Assembly (NCBI RefSeq): GCF_030412785.1
Contig: NZ_CP125295.1
Span: 5,704,001-5,768,000 of the forward strand
Source: Paraburkholderia sabiae
GTDB lineage: Bacteria > Pseudomonadota > Gammaproteobacteria > Burkholderiales > Burkholderiaceae
Reading direction: 5' to 3'
DNA: 64,000 nt
Part shown: positions 1-9,312 of the stretch, one piece after another
Numbering within the stretch: the stretch's first letter is position 1
Layout: every line of letters starts with the position of its first letter
Translations under genes and position numbers: made by a program
Notes under the pieces: generated by a model
The model's database searches: none
Seen by the model: the letters and a program-made list of their open reading frames with translations, nothing else
Told to the model about the DNA's origin: nothing

Positions 1-570
1 GGCGAAGGCAACGTGACCAAGGGCGACGTGATTGGCTTCGGCAATGAAAACTGCTTCCTGCAATCGTCGGGCGGCCGCCTGGTGGCAGCTGTCGGACTGG
101 AGGATCTGATCGTTGTCGACACGGACGACGCGGTTCTGATTGCGAACAAAAAGGACGTCCAGCACGTCAAGAAAATCGTCGAGAAACTGAAGGCCGAACA
201 GCGATCGGAAGCCGTTCAGCACCGCCTGGTCTACCGTCCGTGGGGAAGCTACGATTCGATCGACAAAGGCGCGCGCTATCAGGTCAAACGCATCACCGTG
301 AACCCCGGCGCCAAGCTCTCCGTGCAGATGCACCATCATAGGGCAGAGCATTGGGTGGTTGTTTCGGGCACCGCCCGTGTTCAGAACGGCGAGCACGAAA
401 CGCTGCTGACCGAAAACGAGTCGGTTTATATTCCGGTGGGGAACGTCCATGCGCTGGAAAATCCAGGAAAAATCCCACTGGAATTGATCGAGGTCCAATC
501 CGGCGCTTATCTCGGCGAAGACGACATCGTGCGCTTCGACGACCGCTACGGTAGACACGAAAGGAATTAA
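1..570 (+). CDS. manC: Mannose-1-phosphate guanylyltransferase / mannose-6-phosphate isomerase, C-terminal part (partial at left edge)
   Basis: This is the 3' end of a bifunctional GDP-mannose biosynthesis enzyme (ManC/AlgA/CpsB type) cut by the left window edge. The frame is open from base 1, so the GTG at 13 is an internal codon and not the start. The visible part holds the end of the nucleotidyltransferase domain, with a stretch reading [13 protein letters not shown], and then a cupin-fold type II phosphomannose isomerase domain with the metal-binding pattern [15 protein letters not shown]. The enzyme makes mannose-1-phosphate and GDP-mannose in the cytoplasm. It fits the polysaccharide genes that follow. 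Family identity is clear; only about 190 residues are visible. Confidence 0.93.
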   Translation, partial: GEGNVTKGDVIGFGNENCFLQSSGGRLVAAVGLEDLIVVDTDDAVLIANKKDVQHVKKIVEKLKAEQRSEAVQHRLVYRPWGSYDSIDKGARYQVKRITVNPGAKLSVQMHHHRAEHWVVVSGTARVQNGEHETLLTENESVYIPVGNVHALENPGKIPLELIEVQSGAYLGEDDIVRFDDRYGRHERN

Positions 571-721
571 AGGTCAAGCCCCCGGCGCGTGCGCCTCACC
601 GCGCTCGTCGCCGGGTGCCCGTTCATGTACCATACGGCACTTGGCAGTCTTGCGACCGAAAGGACAGCACTCCTCGCGCAAACGGTGTGGGCCGTCGATA
701 TCCCACTTAGGCAACCAGCAT

Positions 722-1180
722 ATGACCCGCTTCTTTTCGATCGCCTTTATTAGGGAAATTTTTGCATTCGGTGTCGTCGGTACAATCGGCTTTGTCGTCG
801 ACACCAGTGTCCTTTATCTGACGAAAGGCCATTTCGGCCTCTTCTACGGCCGGGCGACCTCTTTCGTCTGCGCTGCATTCACGACCTGGCTCATCAACCG
901 GGCGTGGACTTTCAAGAACAAGCGTTCGTCGCTCGACGCGAAATCCGAATTCGCAGTTTATTTCCTTCTCATGCTGATGGGGGGCGCCGTCAATTATTCG
1001 GCCTACTATTTCGTTGTATCGAAATACCCCGTTGCGGCGTCACATCCGATCATCGGCGTCGCCGTAGGCAGTATCGCCGGCATGTTCGTCAACCTCATGA
1101 GCTCTCGCATGATCCTGTTCAAACACCGGGACCGGTCGGTCGAGACCGCCGATGTGCCGCTTCATGCCGAAATTGGTTGA
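722..1180 (+). CDS. GtrA-family membrane protein (lipid-linked sugar flippase type)
   Basis: This 152-residue protein has about four hydrophobic helices. It starts with the typical GtrA layout: an N-terminal helix beginning FGVVGTIGFVVDTSVLY and a loop TTWLINRAWTFK that matches the family pattern NF..NR.WTF. GtrA proteins are thought to flip undecaprenyl-phosphate-linked monosaccharides across the inner membrane. An in-frame extension back to 641 exists, but the ATG at 722 puts Met directly ahead of the first conserved helix and gives the family length, so it is preferred. The next gene is a GT2-GtrA fusion, which fits a shared role in lipid-linked sugar supply. Confidence 0.85.
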   Translation: MTRFFSIAFIREIFAFGVVGTIGFVVDTSVLYLTKGHFGLFYGRATSFVCAAFTTWLINRAWTFKNKRSSLDAKSEFAVYFLLMLMGGAVNYSAYYFVVSKYPVAASHPIIGVAVGSIAGMFVNLMSSRMILFKHRDRSVETADVPLHAEIG

Positions 1181-1501
1181 TCGCCAGAAGTCGGCCGGCC
1201 GTCATTTGGCCACCGCGTCGACTCTTCGCTAAATTACGACTGCGCTGCCGTGCACGCGTGCGGTCGCGCCGTCATGCGCATTGCCACCTGGAGCGGCTTT
1301 GCGTATTCATTCAGAAGAATGACTCGCCATTTATTAAAAACTGGAGCCAGCTGCCAAGGCTTGCGTGACCCGTATCCTGCGAATCCGGCCATACGCCGGC
1401 GCTGAATCGAGAACAGGAACACCCCGCGGGACAGCCGACCGCCAGCACTTCAATCGCTCCTTTTACGAAATTTAATGATAGTGTTCAAGGAATCGCCCTT
1501 C
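1181..1501. other. Intergenic region without a recognisable gene
   Basis: About 320 bases lie between the GtrA gene and the GT2-GtrA gene. No reading frame here resembles a known protein, and I see no strong terminator or tRNA. An AAGGAA at 1487-1492 serves the start at 1502. Confidence 0.5.
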
Positions 1502-2632
1502 ATGCATTCCACGCATCCGCAACAATCGATCGCGCCGGTCAACGCTTCAATCGCACCCGAGCTGTCGATCATCGTCCCGACCTATAACGAAAAGGCCAAT
1601 GTCGGTGAACTCGTTCGCCGGTTAGACCGCGTTCTCGCAGATATCCGCTGGGAAGTCATCTTTGTCGACGACAACAGCCCGGACAAGACGTTCGAAACGG
1701 TCAAGCAGCTCGCCCACGGCGACGCACGGGTTCGCTGCATTCACCGCATCGGACGCCGAGGTTTGTCGGGCGCCTGTATCGAGGGCATTCTGTCGAGCGC
1801 GGCGCCAACGGTCGCCGTGATGGATGCCGACCTGCAGCACGACGAGTCGATCCTGCCGAAGATGTACCAGGCGATCAGGGACGGTGCAGATCTCGTGATC
1901 GGCACCCGCTATGCGGGCGAAGAAGCATCCAGCCAGGGCCTTTCGCCAATCAGGCAATGGGGCTCCAACCAGGCTACCAATCTGGCGCGCAAATTCCTGC
2001 GCATCGACGTGAGCGACCCGATGAGCGGCTTCTTCATGATTCCACGCGCTCGCGTCGACGCCATCGCCGGCAAACTGTCCGACGAAGGCTTCAAGATCCT
2101 GCTCGACATCATCGCGTCCACGCCGACGCATCTGAAGACGGTCGAAGTCCCCTATCACTTCCGGCAGCGCGTTGCGGGCGAGTCCAAGCTCGACACGCTG
2201 GTGACCGCCGAATATCTGGGGCTGCTATTCTCCAAGCTGTCGGGCGGGTTCCTGCCGATCCGCTTCCTGATGTTCCTGATCGTCGGCGCCACGGGGATCG
2301 CGGTGCACCTCGCCGTGCTGCAGGTCGCCCTGCACGCGTTCGGACTGCCCTTCCCGTCCGCCCAGTTGACGGCTACGCTGGTCGCGATGGCCTGGAACTT
2401 CGTGCTGAACAACCAGCTCACCTACCGCGATCGACGGCTGAAGGGCATAAAATTCGTGATTGGCATGGCGACGTTCTATCTGGTGTGCAGCCTCGGCACC
2501 TTTGCGAATGTCGGGGCGGCCAGCTGGCTCGTCCAGTTCGAGCCTAACCAGATTCTTGCGGGCCTCGCCGGTGCGATCCTCGGTGCTGTCTTCAACTATG
2601 CGGCGTCGTCTGTTCTCACGTGGCACAAGTAA
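1502..2632 (+). CDS. GT2 polyprenyl-phosphate sugar synthase fused to a GtrA domain
   Basis: This 376-residue protein resembles dolichol-phosphate-mannose synthase at its N-terminus and GtrA at its C-terminus. The GT2 part shows IIVPTYNE near residue 23, FVDDNSPD near 54 and the metal-binding MDADLQHDE near 109. From about residue 245 several hydrophobic helices follow, with WNFVLNNQLTYR as the GtrA-like loop. The predicted role is to load a sugar onto undecaprenyl phosphate and help move it across the inner membrane. The ATG at 1502 has AAGGAA nine bases upstream. The earlier ATG at 1475 has no visible ribosome-binding site. The sugar is not predictable from sequence. Confidence 0.85.
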   Translation: MHSTHPQQSIAPVNASIAPELSIIVPTYNEKANVGELVRRLDRVLADIRWEVIFVDDNSPDKTFETVKQLAHGDARVRCIHRIGRRGLSGACIEGILSSAAPTVAVMDADLQHDESILPKMYQAIRDGADLVIGTRYAGEEASSQGLSPIRQWGSNQATNLARKFLRIDVSDPMSGFFMIPRARVDAIAGKLSDEGFKILLDIIASTPTHLKTVEVPYHFRQRVAGESKLDTLVTAEYLGLLFSKLSGGFLPIRFLMFLIVGATGIAVHLAVLQVALHAFGLPFPSAQLTATLVAMAWNFVLNNQLTYRDRRLKGIKFVIGMATFYLVCSLGTFANVGAASWLVQFEPNQILAGLAGAILGAVFNYAASSVLTWHK

Positions 2633-2675
2633 GCGCGCGAGCCCGGACCACCTATAGCATCTGCCCCAGTTCAAC

Positions 2676-4574
2676 ATGAAGAGATATGTCAACCTCGCCC
2701 AGCGGTTCATTGGCCTCGTCCGACGGGACGGCGGCTATCCGTTGTTGAAGAAAGGCGTGGACGTATTCAGGCGCGAAGGGTTGACCGGGCTGAAAAGGCG
2801 TATCGGCAGTCGGCCGATTCCCGGCGCCGACTACGCCGAGTGGATCGAGAAGTTCGACAAGCTCGACGCAAAGGTCATCGCCGCGCTGAAGGCGGAGGTC
2901 GCGGCGATGGTCGCGGCGCCGCGCATCTCGCTGGTCATGCCGACGTATAACGCGGATCCCGTGTGGCTGGCGGAAGCCATCGACTCCGTCCGCAATCAGG
3001 TCTATCCGCACTGGGAACTCTGCATTGCAGACGATGCATCGACGAACCAGAATGTGCGTCCGCTGCTCGAGCGCTACATGCAGGAAGATTCGCGCATCCG
3101 CGTCGTGTTCCGTGACAAGAACGGGCACATTTCCGCCGCATCGAATAGCGCGCTCGAACTGGTGACGTCCGACTGGGTCGGCCTGCTCGATCACGACGAC
3201 CTGCTCGCGCCGCATGCGCTCTACTGCGTGGCGAAGGAAGTCGTCCGCCACCCCGACGCCCGCCTCTTCTATTCCGACGAAGACAAGATCGATGTAAAGG
3301 GCCGGCGTCACGATCCGTACTTCAAATGCGATATGAACATCGACCTGTTCTATTCGCAGAACATGATTTCGCACTTCGGCGTGTATCAGAAGCGTCTGCT
3401 CGATGAAATCGGCGGCTTTCGCACCGGACTCGAAGGCTCGCAGGACCACGACCTCGCGCTGCGTTGCCTGGAGCGTATTGGCGCCCAATCGATCGTCCAC
3501 ATCCCGCGTGTGCTGTATCACTGGCGGGTTCATCCTTCGAGCACGGCGGCATCGGGCGATGCCAAGCCCTATGCCGTCATCGCCGGCGAGCGCGCGCTGA
3601 ACGAGCATTTCGCTCGGCAAGGGGTCGACGCCAGTGCCGAAGGTCTGCCGTTCGGCTATCGCGTGCGCTATCACCTGCCCAAGCGTCTGCCGCTCGTCAG
3701 TCTGATCATTCCGACGCGCAATGGCGTCGGTTTGCTCAGTCAGTGTATCGACAGCATCCAGAAGAAGACGACATACGCGCCGTACGAAATCATCGTCGTC
3801 GACAACGGCTCTGACGAGCAGGCCACGCTCGACTATCTGGAGAGCCTGAAGTCCGCCGACAACATCCGCGTGATTCGCGATAACCGCCCGTTCAATTACT
3901 CGGCGCTCAACAACATGGCAATCGCGAGCGCGAACGGCGAACTCGTCGGCCTCATCAACAACGACATCGAGGTGATCACCGACACGTGGCTCGAGGAGAT
4001 GGTGTCGTTGGCCCTCCAGCCCGGCGTCGGTGCCGTCGGCGCGAAACTGCTCTATCCGGATGGGACAGTACAGCACGCGGGAGTCGTTACGGGCCTCGGC
4101 GGCGTAGCAGGTCATGCGCACCGCCTTTTCCCGCGCGACAGCTTCGGCTATTTTTCGCGCAACGCGCTGGTCAGCTCGTTCTCCGCGGTAACGGCCGCCT
4201 GCCTGATTATCCGCAAGTCCATCTACGAAGAGGTGGGCGGCTTGAACGAGGCCGATCTGACCGTCGCGTTCAACGATGTCGACTTCTGCCTGCGCGTCAG
4301 AGAGACCGGCTATCGCAACGTCTGGACGCCTTTTGCGGAGCTGTATCATCACGAGTCCGCAACGCGCGGCACGGAAGACAATCCGGAGAAGGTGGCGCGT
4401 TTCGGCCGCGAAGTCGAGTATATGCAGACGCGCTGGGGATATACGTTGAACTACGACCCAGCCTACAGTCCGAACCTGGCGTTGGACCGTACCGACTTCT
4501 CCCTCGCCTGGCCGCCCCGGATCGAACCGCTGCCGCGCCATGCCGCGCCGCTCGACAATAAGGAAATGGCATGA
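2676..4574 (+). CDS. Two-domain family 2 glycosyltransferase
   Basis: This 632-residue soluble protein carries two GT2 domains in tandem. The first begins near residue 88 with ISLVMPTYN and has IADDAS and the DxD-like LLDHDD. The second begins near residue 345 with LVSLIIPTRN and has VVDNGSDE and INNDIEV. Tandem GT2 enzymes of this type usually build the backbone of rhamnose- or fucose-containing O-antigens or capsules from nucleotide sugars on the cytoplasmic side. The stop overlaps the start of the next gene by four bases (ATGA), so the two are probably translationally coupled. Donor and acceptor cannot be read from the sequence. Confidence 0.85.
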   Translation: MKRYVNLAQRFIGLVRRDGGYPLLKKGVDVFRREGLTGLKRRIGSRPIPGADYAEWIEKFDKLDAKVIAALKAEVAAMVAAPRISLVMPTYNADPVWLAEAIDSVRNQVYPHWELCIADDASTNQNVRPLLERYMQEDSRIRVVFRDKNGHISAASNSALELVTSDWVGLLDHDDLLAPHALYCVAKEVVRHPDARLFYSDEDKIDVKGRRHDPYFKCDMNIDLFYSQNMISHFGVYQKRLLDEIGGFRTGLEGSQDHDLALRCLERIGAQSIVHIPRVLYHWRVHPSSTAASGDAKPYAVIAGERALNEHFARQGVDASAEGLPFGYRVRYHLPKRLPLVSLIIPTRNGVGLLSQCIDSIQKKTTYAPYEIIVVDNGSDEQATLDYLESLKSADNIRVIRDNRPFNYSALNNMAIASANGELVGLINNDIEVITDTWLEEMVSLALQPGVGAVGAKLLYPDGTVQHAGVVTGLGGVAGHAHRLFPRDSFGYFSRNALVSSFSAVTAACLIIRKSIYEEVGGLNEADLTVAFNDVDFCLRVRETGYRNVWTPFAELYHHESATRGTEDNPEKVARFGREVEYMQTRWGYTLNYDPAYSPNLALDRTDFSLAWPPRIEPLPRHAAPLDNKEMA

Positions 4575-5503
4575 GAATTACCGTCTTCGGTGGCGGCGGG
4601 TTCATCGGATCGACGATCGTCGATCGCCTGCTGCGCGACAACCACGAGATCTGCGTGTTCGAGCGGCCGCGTGTCGGTCCTTATCGCCCGTTCAACGACA
4701 GCGAAAAAGTAAACTGGATGACAGGTGATCTCACCAGCATGCACGACGTCACGGAAGCCATCGACGGCTCCGACATCGTCGTGCATCTGGTGTCGACGAC
4801 GCTGCCGAAAAGCTCGAACGACGATCCCATCTACGACGTCCAGAGCAATCTCGTCGCCACGCTGCAGTTGCTGAACGCGATGGTCGCGAAGAACGTGAAG
4901 AAGATCGTGTTCATTTCGTCAGGCGGGACCGTGTATGGCGACCCGGTCTATCTGCCCATCGACGAAAAGCATCCGACCAATCCGAAGGTGTCGTACGGCA
5001 TCACCAAACTGGCGATCGAGAAGTACCTGCTGCTCTACCAGTATCAGCACGGGATCAAGGCGAACATCCTGCGAGTCGCCAATCCTTACGGGGAGCGGCA
5101 GCGTGTGGAGACAGCGCAAGGCGCCATCGCCGTCTTTCTCGACAAGGCGCTCAGGAAGCAGCCATTCGAGATCTGGGGCGACGGCACCGTCACACGCGAT
5201 TACCTGTACATCAGCGACGTCGCCGAGGCCTTTGCCCGCGCTGTTCAATACGATGGCAGCGAGTCCGTGTTCAATATCAGCTCGGGCTACGGCACGAGCC
5301 TGAACGAAATCATCGGCAAGATCGAAGCGATACTCGAGCATCCTGTGGAGCGGACATATCGTGCGGGACGTCCGTTCGACGTTCCCGCGAGCGTGCTCGA
5401 TAACACGCTCGCGAAAAGAGAACTCGGCTGGGAACCGAAGGTTGCGTTGGACGCTGGAATTAAAATGACAGCCGCATGGCTGCGCTCTCAGATCCACGAA
5501 TAA
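4571..5503 (+). CDS. NAD-dependent epimerase/dehydratase (UDP-glucose 4-epimerase-like)
   Basis: This 310-residue protein is a short-chain dehydrogenase/reductase of the extended type. It has an N-terminal Rossmann fingerprint GGGGFIGST, the conserved FISSGGTVYG strand, and a catalytic YxxxK in SYGITKLAIEK. The motif RVANPYGERQ and the DYLYISDVAEA segment are typical of sugar-nucleotide epimerases. It probably changes the configuration of a nucleotide sugar used by the neighbouring transferases. It overlaps the tandem GT2 gene by four bases. Whether the substrate is UDP-, GDP- or dTDP-linked is not visible. Confidence 0.82.
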   Translation: MRITVFGGGGFIGSTIVDRLLRDNHEICVFERPRVGPYRPFNDSEKVNWMTGDLTSMHDVTEAIDGSDIVVHLVSTTLPKSSNDDPIYDVQSNLVATLQLLNAMVAKNVKKIVFISSGGTVYGDPVYLPIDEKHPTNPKVSYGITKLAIEKYLLLYQYQHGIKANILRVANPYGERQRVETAQGAIAVFLDKALRKQPFEIWGDGTVTRDYLYISDVAEAFARAVQYDGSESVFNISSGYGTSLNEIIGKIEAILEHPVERTYRAGRPFDVPASVLDNTLAKRELGWEPKVALDAGIKMTAAWLRSQIHE

Positions 5504-5588
5504 CGTCTGGAGCCTACGCGGGGACGGGCCGCCTCGCGCACGCATCAGCGTAACGGGCGCTGCGCACGTGGTACCGGCCCGATGAGAA

Positions 5589-5622
5589 AAGGCATGCGGC
5601 CGCTCCCGGACCGGCATGCCTT
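5589..5622. repeat. Inverted repeat downstream of the epimerase gene
   Basis: AAGGCATGC at 5589-5597 is the reverse complement of GCATGCCTT at 5614-5622. It could form a nine-base-pair hairpin with a G+C-rich loop. No T-run follows, so it is at best a weak or Rho-assisted terminator between the epimerase gene and the large membrane protein gene. Confidence 0.4.
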
Positions 5623-5701
5623 GCCGCGACCCGGATTCAGGAGCATGACAGCGCCCCGCCCCACGCGGCCGGGCGCGTTCGGATTCACTCGGGGATAACC
5701 T

Positions 5702-8356
5702 TTGTCGACGACAATCTGGCGTATTCGGCGAACGGACGCAGTTCCGTTGCTGTTGCTTTTTTTGCTGCCTGTCATCGCGGCGCTGCCCGGACTCGCAGGC
5801 CTTTACCACGCGAACCCGATGCTGTATCTGGGCATGGTGGCGCAGCACTACAAGCCAGGCCTGACGCAAGGCATTCCGTACGTCGATCCCAACAACGCCT
5901 TTACCGCTCAAGCGCTTGGCTATCGCGCGGCGCTGGACTGGCTCAACGGCACTGTTCCCTGGTGGAATTATTTCTCGGGCGTCGGCTTGCCGCTCGCTGC
6001 CGAATATCAGCCCGCCGCATTCTTCCCGCCGACCTTGATGCTGCTGTTGCCCAACGGGATGCTGCTGCAGCACATCCTGCTGCAAATCATCGCGGGCTGG
6101 GGCACGTACGGCCTGTTGCGGCAGTTGGGACTGAGCCGCTTTGCCGCCGCGACGGGCGGCGCGCTCTTCGCGTTCAACGGCGCGCTCGCGTGGTTCGATC
6201 ACGCACCGGCGCTGCCTGTGCCCTTCCTGCCGTGGATGCTGTGGGGCGTGGAGCGCGCGTTCGCCAAGGCTCGGCTCGGGACGCCGCGCGGCTGGCGCCT
6301 GTTTGCCGTCGCGTTGTGGATGAGCGTCGTCGCCGGTTTTCCCGAAACCGCGTATCTCAATGGCCTGCTCGCGCTCGCGTGGTCGCTCTTGCGCTTGTGG
6401 CAGGCGCCGGGTTTCAGGCTGGCGTTTATCGTCCGTCTCGCGATCGGCGGCGTGGTCGGACTGGCGCTTTGTGCCCCGCAAGTCCTCGCCTTCTTCGAGT
6501 TCCTGCCGCACGCATGGCTCGGCGGCCATGACGGCGGCTTCGCCAATGCCGCGCTCGATCCGGCAGGCCTCTTGCCTAGCCTGCTGTTCCCGTATGTGTT
6601 CGGTCCCATTGCCGCAGGCGGGTTTGCGTGGGACCGTCTCGGCGGAATCTGGGGCAGCATAGGCGGCTATCTCAGCTTGATCGTGGTTGTCGTCGGGTTG
6701 TACGGCGCGATGTTGCGACGCACGCCGCTCACGTGGCTGCTGCTGGCCTGGCTGTTCATGGTGCTGGGCAAATCGTTCGGCGTCCCCGTCGTGAGCGCAC
6801 TGTGGAATCTCATCCCCGGGGTTTCGCAGGCCGCGTTCTACCGCTATGCGGTGCCGACGTGGGAACTCGCGTTCATCATTCTGGCGGCGCAGGCTGTCGA
6901 CGATCTTCGTGCACAACAGCAGGAGCATGCCACGCATCGACGCCACATCGCGACCCTGTCCGCGCTGCTGCTGATTGGGGGCGTCGTCTACGTGGCGTCC
7001 CTGTGGCCTCATCTTCGCGGCTTCGTGCCCGTCCGAAATGCCGCTATCGCGTCCGTCCTGTGGGGCGTGATTTCCGTGGCCGCGCTCGGCGCGATCCTGT
7101 GGCGCTGCCGTCCGGCGCGGGGTGCCACGGCGATTGCGGTGTTTCTCGTCGTCGACAGCGTACTGATGTTCTCCGTGCCAACGCTGAGCAATCCACGCTC
7201 AGGCGAGGTGGACATGGAAGCAATCGGCTTCCTGCAAAAAAACATCGGACTGCAGCGGATCTATTCGCTTGGTCCGATCCAGGCCAACTACGGTGCCTAC
7301 TTCGGCCTCGCCGCAATCAACCACAACTACTTGCCCATCAACCGGCGCTGGGTTGACTGGATTCGTGGGAATCTCGACGCCTATGCGGATCCCATCTCCT
7401 TCATCGGCAACTATCGAGCTCCCGGTTCCACGGTGCCGACGTCAAGTGAGGAGCTGATCCGCAACCTCGAGAACTACGAATGGATCGGCGTCAAATACGT
7501 GATCGCCCGTGCCGGCGACAACCCATTCGTCCCGACGCTCACCAGCAAGACGAACACCGCGAAGCAATCTCCGCTGCCGATGATGCCCAGCGAAGCTGTG
7601 TCAGGGACGTTGCCTGCCGGCATGACGGATAAATCCGTCACGATCGATCAGATCGGCGTGTCCGTCGGCAACTATGGCAACACGTCGGACGGCATGCTCA
7701 CGGCGGAAGTCTGCGTCGACTCCGTTTGCTCCGGTGGACAGCGGGATTTGAAGGAGTCGAACGACAATTTGACGTTCTATATCCCGTTGTCCCGGGCGCT
7801 GTCGGTTGACGCACGCGCTATCGTTCGCTACCGGTTTGCGCGCAGCGGCGGCACCAAGCCCCTCGTGCTGTGGATGGCCCCCGTTCGCGAGCGTGCCGAC
7901 GATCAGCAACTGACGGGACCGGCGGGTGTACAGACCGCGCACGGCTTACAGATCAAACTGCCGATCCAGGACGACAAGCCTTCGCTGGCCAGGCAGGTGT
8001 ATGCCGACCAGGTCATGAACATTTTCGAACTCGACCAGCCGAAGCCGTACTTCGAAGCGGCCGATGAGGCGTGCCGCATCACAGCGCACGACCGCGAACA
8101 CGTGACGGCCGACTGCGCGGCCCCCTCCACCCTGCTGCGGCGCGAATTATTTTTCCCTGGCTGGACGGCGAAGGTCAACGGTTCGCCAACATCGATTGCG
8201 GAACACAGAGACCTGTTCCAGGCCATCGCTTTGCCCGCAGGCAAAAGCAGCGTCGTCTTCGGCTACGAGCCACCGCATATGATCTGGGCGTGGCTCGCCA
8301 TGCTCGTCGCGTTCGGCATGTTGCTCATGCCTGCCATGAAAAAGAAATCGCAATAA
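5702..8356 (+). CDS. YfhO-family polytopic membrane protein (putative GT-C glycosyltransferase)
   Basis: This 884-residue protein has about a dozen hydrophobic helices in its first two thirds and a large hydrophilic C-terminal region that ends with one or two more helices. The N-terminal layout, including the LYHANPMLYLGM loop and the WWNYFSGVGLPLAAEYQPAAF segment, is that of YfhO proteins. In Firmicutes YfhO transfers a sugar from undecaprenyl phosphate to lipoteichoic acid on the outer face of the membrane, in a set with a CsbB-type GT2 and a GtrA-type flippase. The same three kinds of gene occur here. The start is TTG at 5702, with GGGGA at 5691-5695 as a possible ribosome-binding site. 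Confidence 0.75.
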   Translation: MSTTIWRIRRTDAVPLLLLFLLPVIAALPGLAGLYHANPMLYLGMVAQHYKPGLTQGIPYVDPNNAFTAQALGYRAALDWLNGTVPWWNYFSGVGLPLAAEYQPAAFFPPTLMLLLPNGMLLQHILLQIIAGWGTYGLLRQLGLSRFAAATGGALFAFNGALAWFDHAPALPVPFLPWMLWGVERAFAKARLGTPRGWRLFAVALWMSVVAGFPETAYLNGLLALAWSLLRLWQAPGFRLAFIVRLAIGGVVGLALCAPQVLAFFEFLPHAWLGGHDGGFANAALDPAGLLPSLLFPYVFGPIAAGGFAWDRLGGIWGSIGGYLSLIVVVVGLYGAMLRRTPLTWLLLAWLFMVLGKSFGVPVVSALWNLIPGVSQAAFYRYAVPTWELAFIILAAQAVDDLRAQQQEHATHRRHIATLSALLLIGGVVYVASLWPHLRGFVPVRNAAIASVLWGVISVAALGAILWRCRPARGATAIAVFLVVDSVLMFSVPTLSNPRSGEVDMEAIGFLQKNIGLQRIYSLGPIQANYGAYFGLAAINHNYLPINRRWVDWIRGNLDAYADPISFIGNYRAPGSTVPTSSEELIRNLENYEWIGVKYVIARAGDNPFVPTLTSKTNTAKQSPLPMMPSEAVSGTLPAGMTDKSVTIDQIGVSVGNYGNTSDGMLTAEVCVDSVCSGGQRDLKESNDNLTFYIPLSRALSVDARAIVRYRFARSGGTKPLVLWMAPVRERADDQQLTGPAGVQTAHGLQIKLPIQDDKPSLARQVYADQVMNIFELDQPKPYFEAADEACRITAHDREHVTADCAAPSTLLRRELFFPGWTAKVNGSPTSIAEHRDLFQAIALPAGKSSVVFGYEPPHMIWAWLAMLVAFGMLLMPAMKKKSQ

Positions 8357-8367
8357 AGGAAACAACA

Positions 8368-9312
8368 ATGAGGCCGTGCAAGATCGCAGTTCTGATTCCC
8401 TGTTACAACGAGGAAGTTGCCATTGGCAAGGTGGTCCGTAACTTCAGGGAAGCGCTCCCCGACGCGACGGTCTATGTCTACGACAACAACTCTCGCGACA
8501 ACACGGCTAGCGTTGCCGCGCAGGCGGGTGCCGTCGTGCGGAAAGAAACGCAGCAGGGTAAGGGCCACGTCGTGCGCCGGATGTTCCGCGACATCGACGC
8601 CGATTACTACATCATGGCCGACGGCGACGATACGTACGAAGCCAGCCTCGCGCCCGACATGTTGCGCACGGCCATGTCCGGTCCGTACGACCTGGTCAAT
8701 TACATCCGCAAGGAAACCGAGGACGCGGCCTATCGGGGCGGCCATCGCTTCGGCAACCGGATGCTGACGGGCGTCGTGCGCAAGATCTTCGGCAACCGTG
8801 TCAAGGACATGCTATCGGGCTACAAGGTGTTTTCGCGACGCTTCGTGAAGTCCTTTCCTGCGTTGTCGGCGGGCTTCGACATCGAGACTGAACTGACGAT
8901 CCACGCGCTCGAACTGTCGATGCCGATTTCACACGTCGAGGGTCCGTATCGGGGCCGGCCCGAGGGATCGGAAAGCAAGTTGAACACCTATCGTGACGGT
9001 TACAGGATCCTGATGTTGATCATGAAGCTGATTCGTCACGAACGGCCGATGTTCTTTTTCACCTGCTTCGGCACGCTGCTGACGTTGATCGCGTTGGTGC
9101 TGATCGAGCCGGTTTTCGCACACTACGTGGAGACGGGTCTGGTGCCGCGCCTGCCGACGGCCATTCTGTCGATGAGCCTCGTGATACTCGCGTCGTTGAG
9201 CGTGATGACGGGGATGATTCTGGACACCGTCAGCCGCGGGCGTAGAGAGGTGAGGTTGCTGGCTTACTTGCAGTATTCGCCGTTTAGCTCAACGGAAGGG
9301 GTTGAGGTGTGA
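8368..9312 (+). CDS. GT2 polyprenyl-phosphate glycosyltransferase with C-terminal membrane helices
   Basis: This 314-residue protein starts with the GT2 signature VLIPCYNEE and continues with VYDNNSRDNT and the metal-binding MADGDDTYE. A conserved stretch MLSGYKVFSRRF is typical of polyprenyl-phosphate sugar synthases. The last 80 residues contain two membrane helices, as in CsbB, GtrB and ArnC relatives. It probably makes an undecaprenyl-phosphate sugar for the YfhO-like protein encoded just upstream. The open frame continues upstream to 8071, but the ATG at 8368 directly follows AAAGGAAACAACA and the stop of the yfhO-like gene, so it is the likely start. Confidence 0.85.
   Translation: MRPCKIAVLIPCYNEEVAIGKVVRNFREALPDATVYVYDNNSRDNTASVAAQAGAVVRKETQQGKGHVVRRMFRDIDADYYIMADGDDTYEASLAPDMLRTAMSGPYDLVNYIRKETEDAAYRGGHRFGNRMLTGVVRKIFGNRVKDMLSGYKVFSRRFVKSFPALSAGFDIETELTIHALELSMPISHVEGPYRGRPEGSESKLNTYRDGYRILMLIMKLIRHERPMFFFTCFGTLLTLIALVLIEPVFAHYVETGLVPRLPTAILSMSLVILASLSVMTGMILDTVSRGRREVRLLAYLQYSPFSSTEGVEV

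Noticed and set aside
2652..4541. Open minus-strand frame of 629 codons opposite the tandem GT2 gene
   Set aside because: It is fully antisense to a gene with clear GT2 motifs, is rich in Arg, His and Val, and matches no family. Long antisense frames are expected in G+C-rich coding DNA.
4919..7012. Open minus-strand frame of 697 codons opposite the epimerase and yfhO-like genes
   Set aside because: It spans the boundary of two recognised plus-strand genes and has a low-complexity, Arg/Gln-rich product; it is an antisense shadow.
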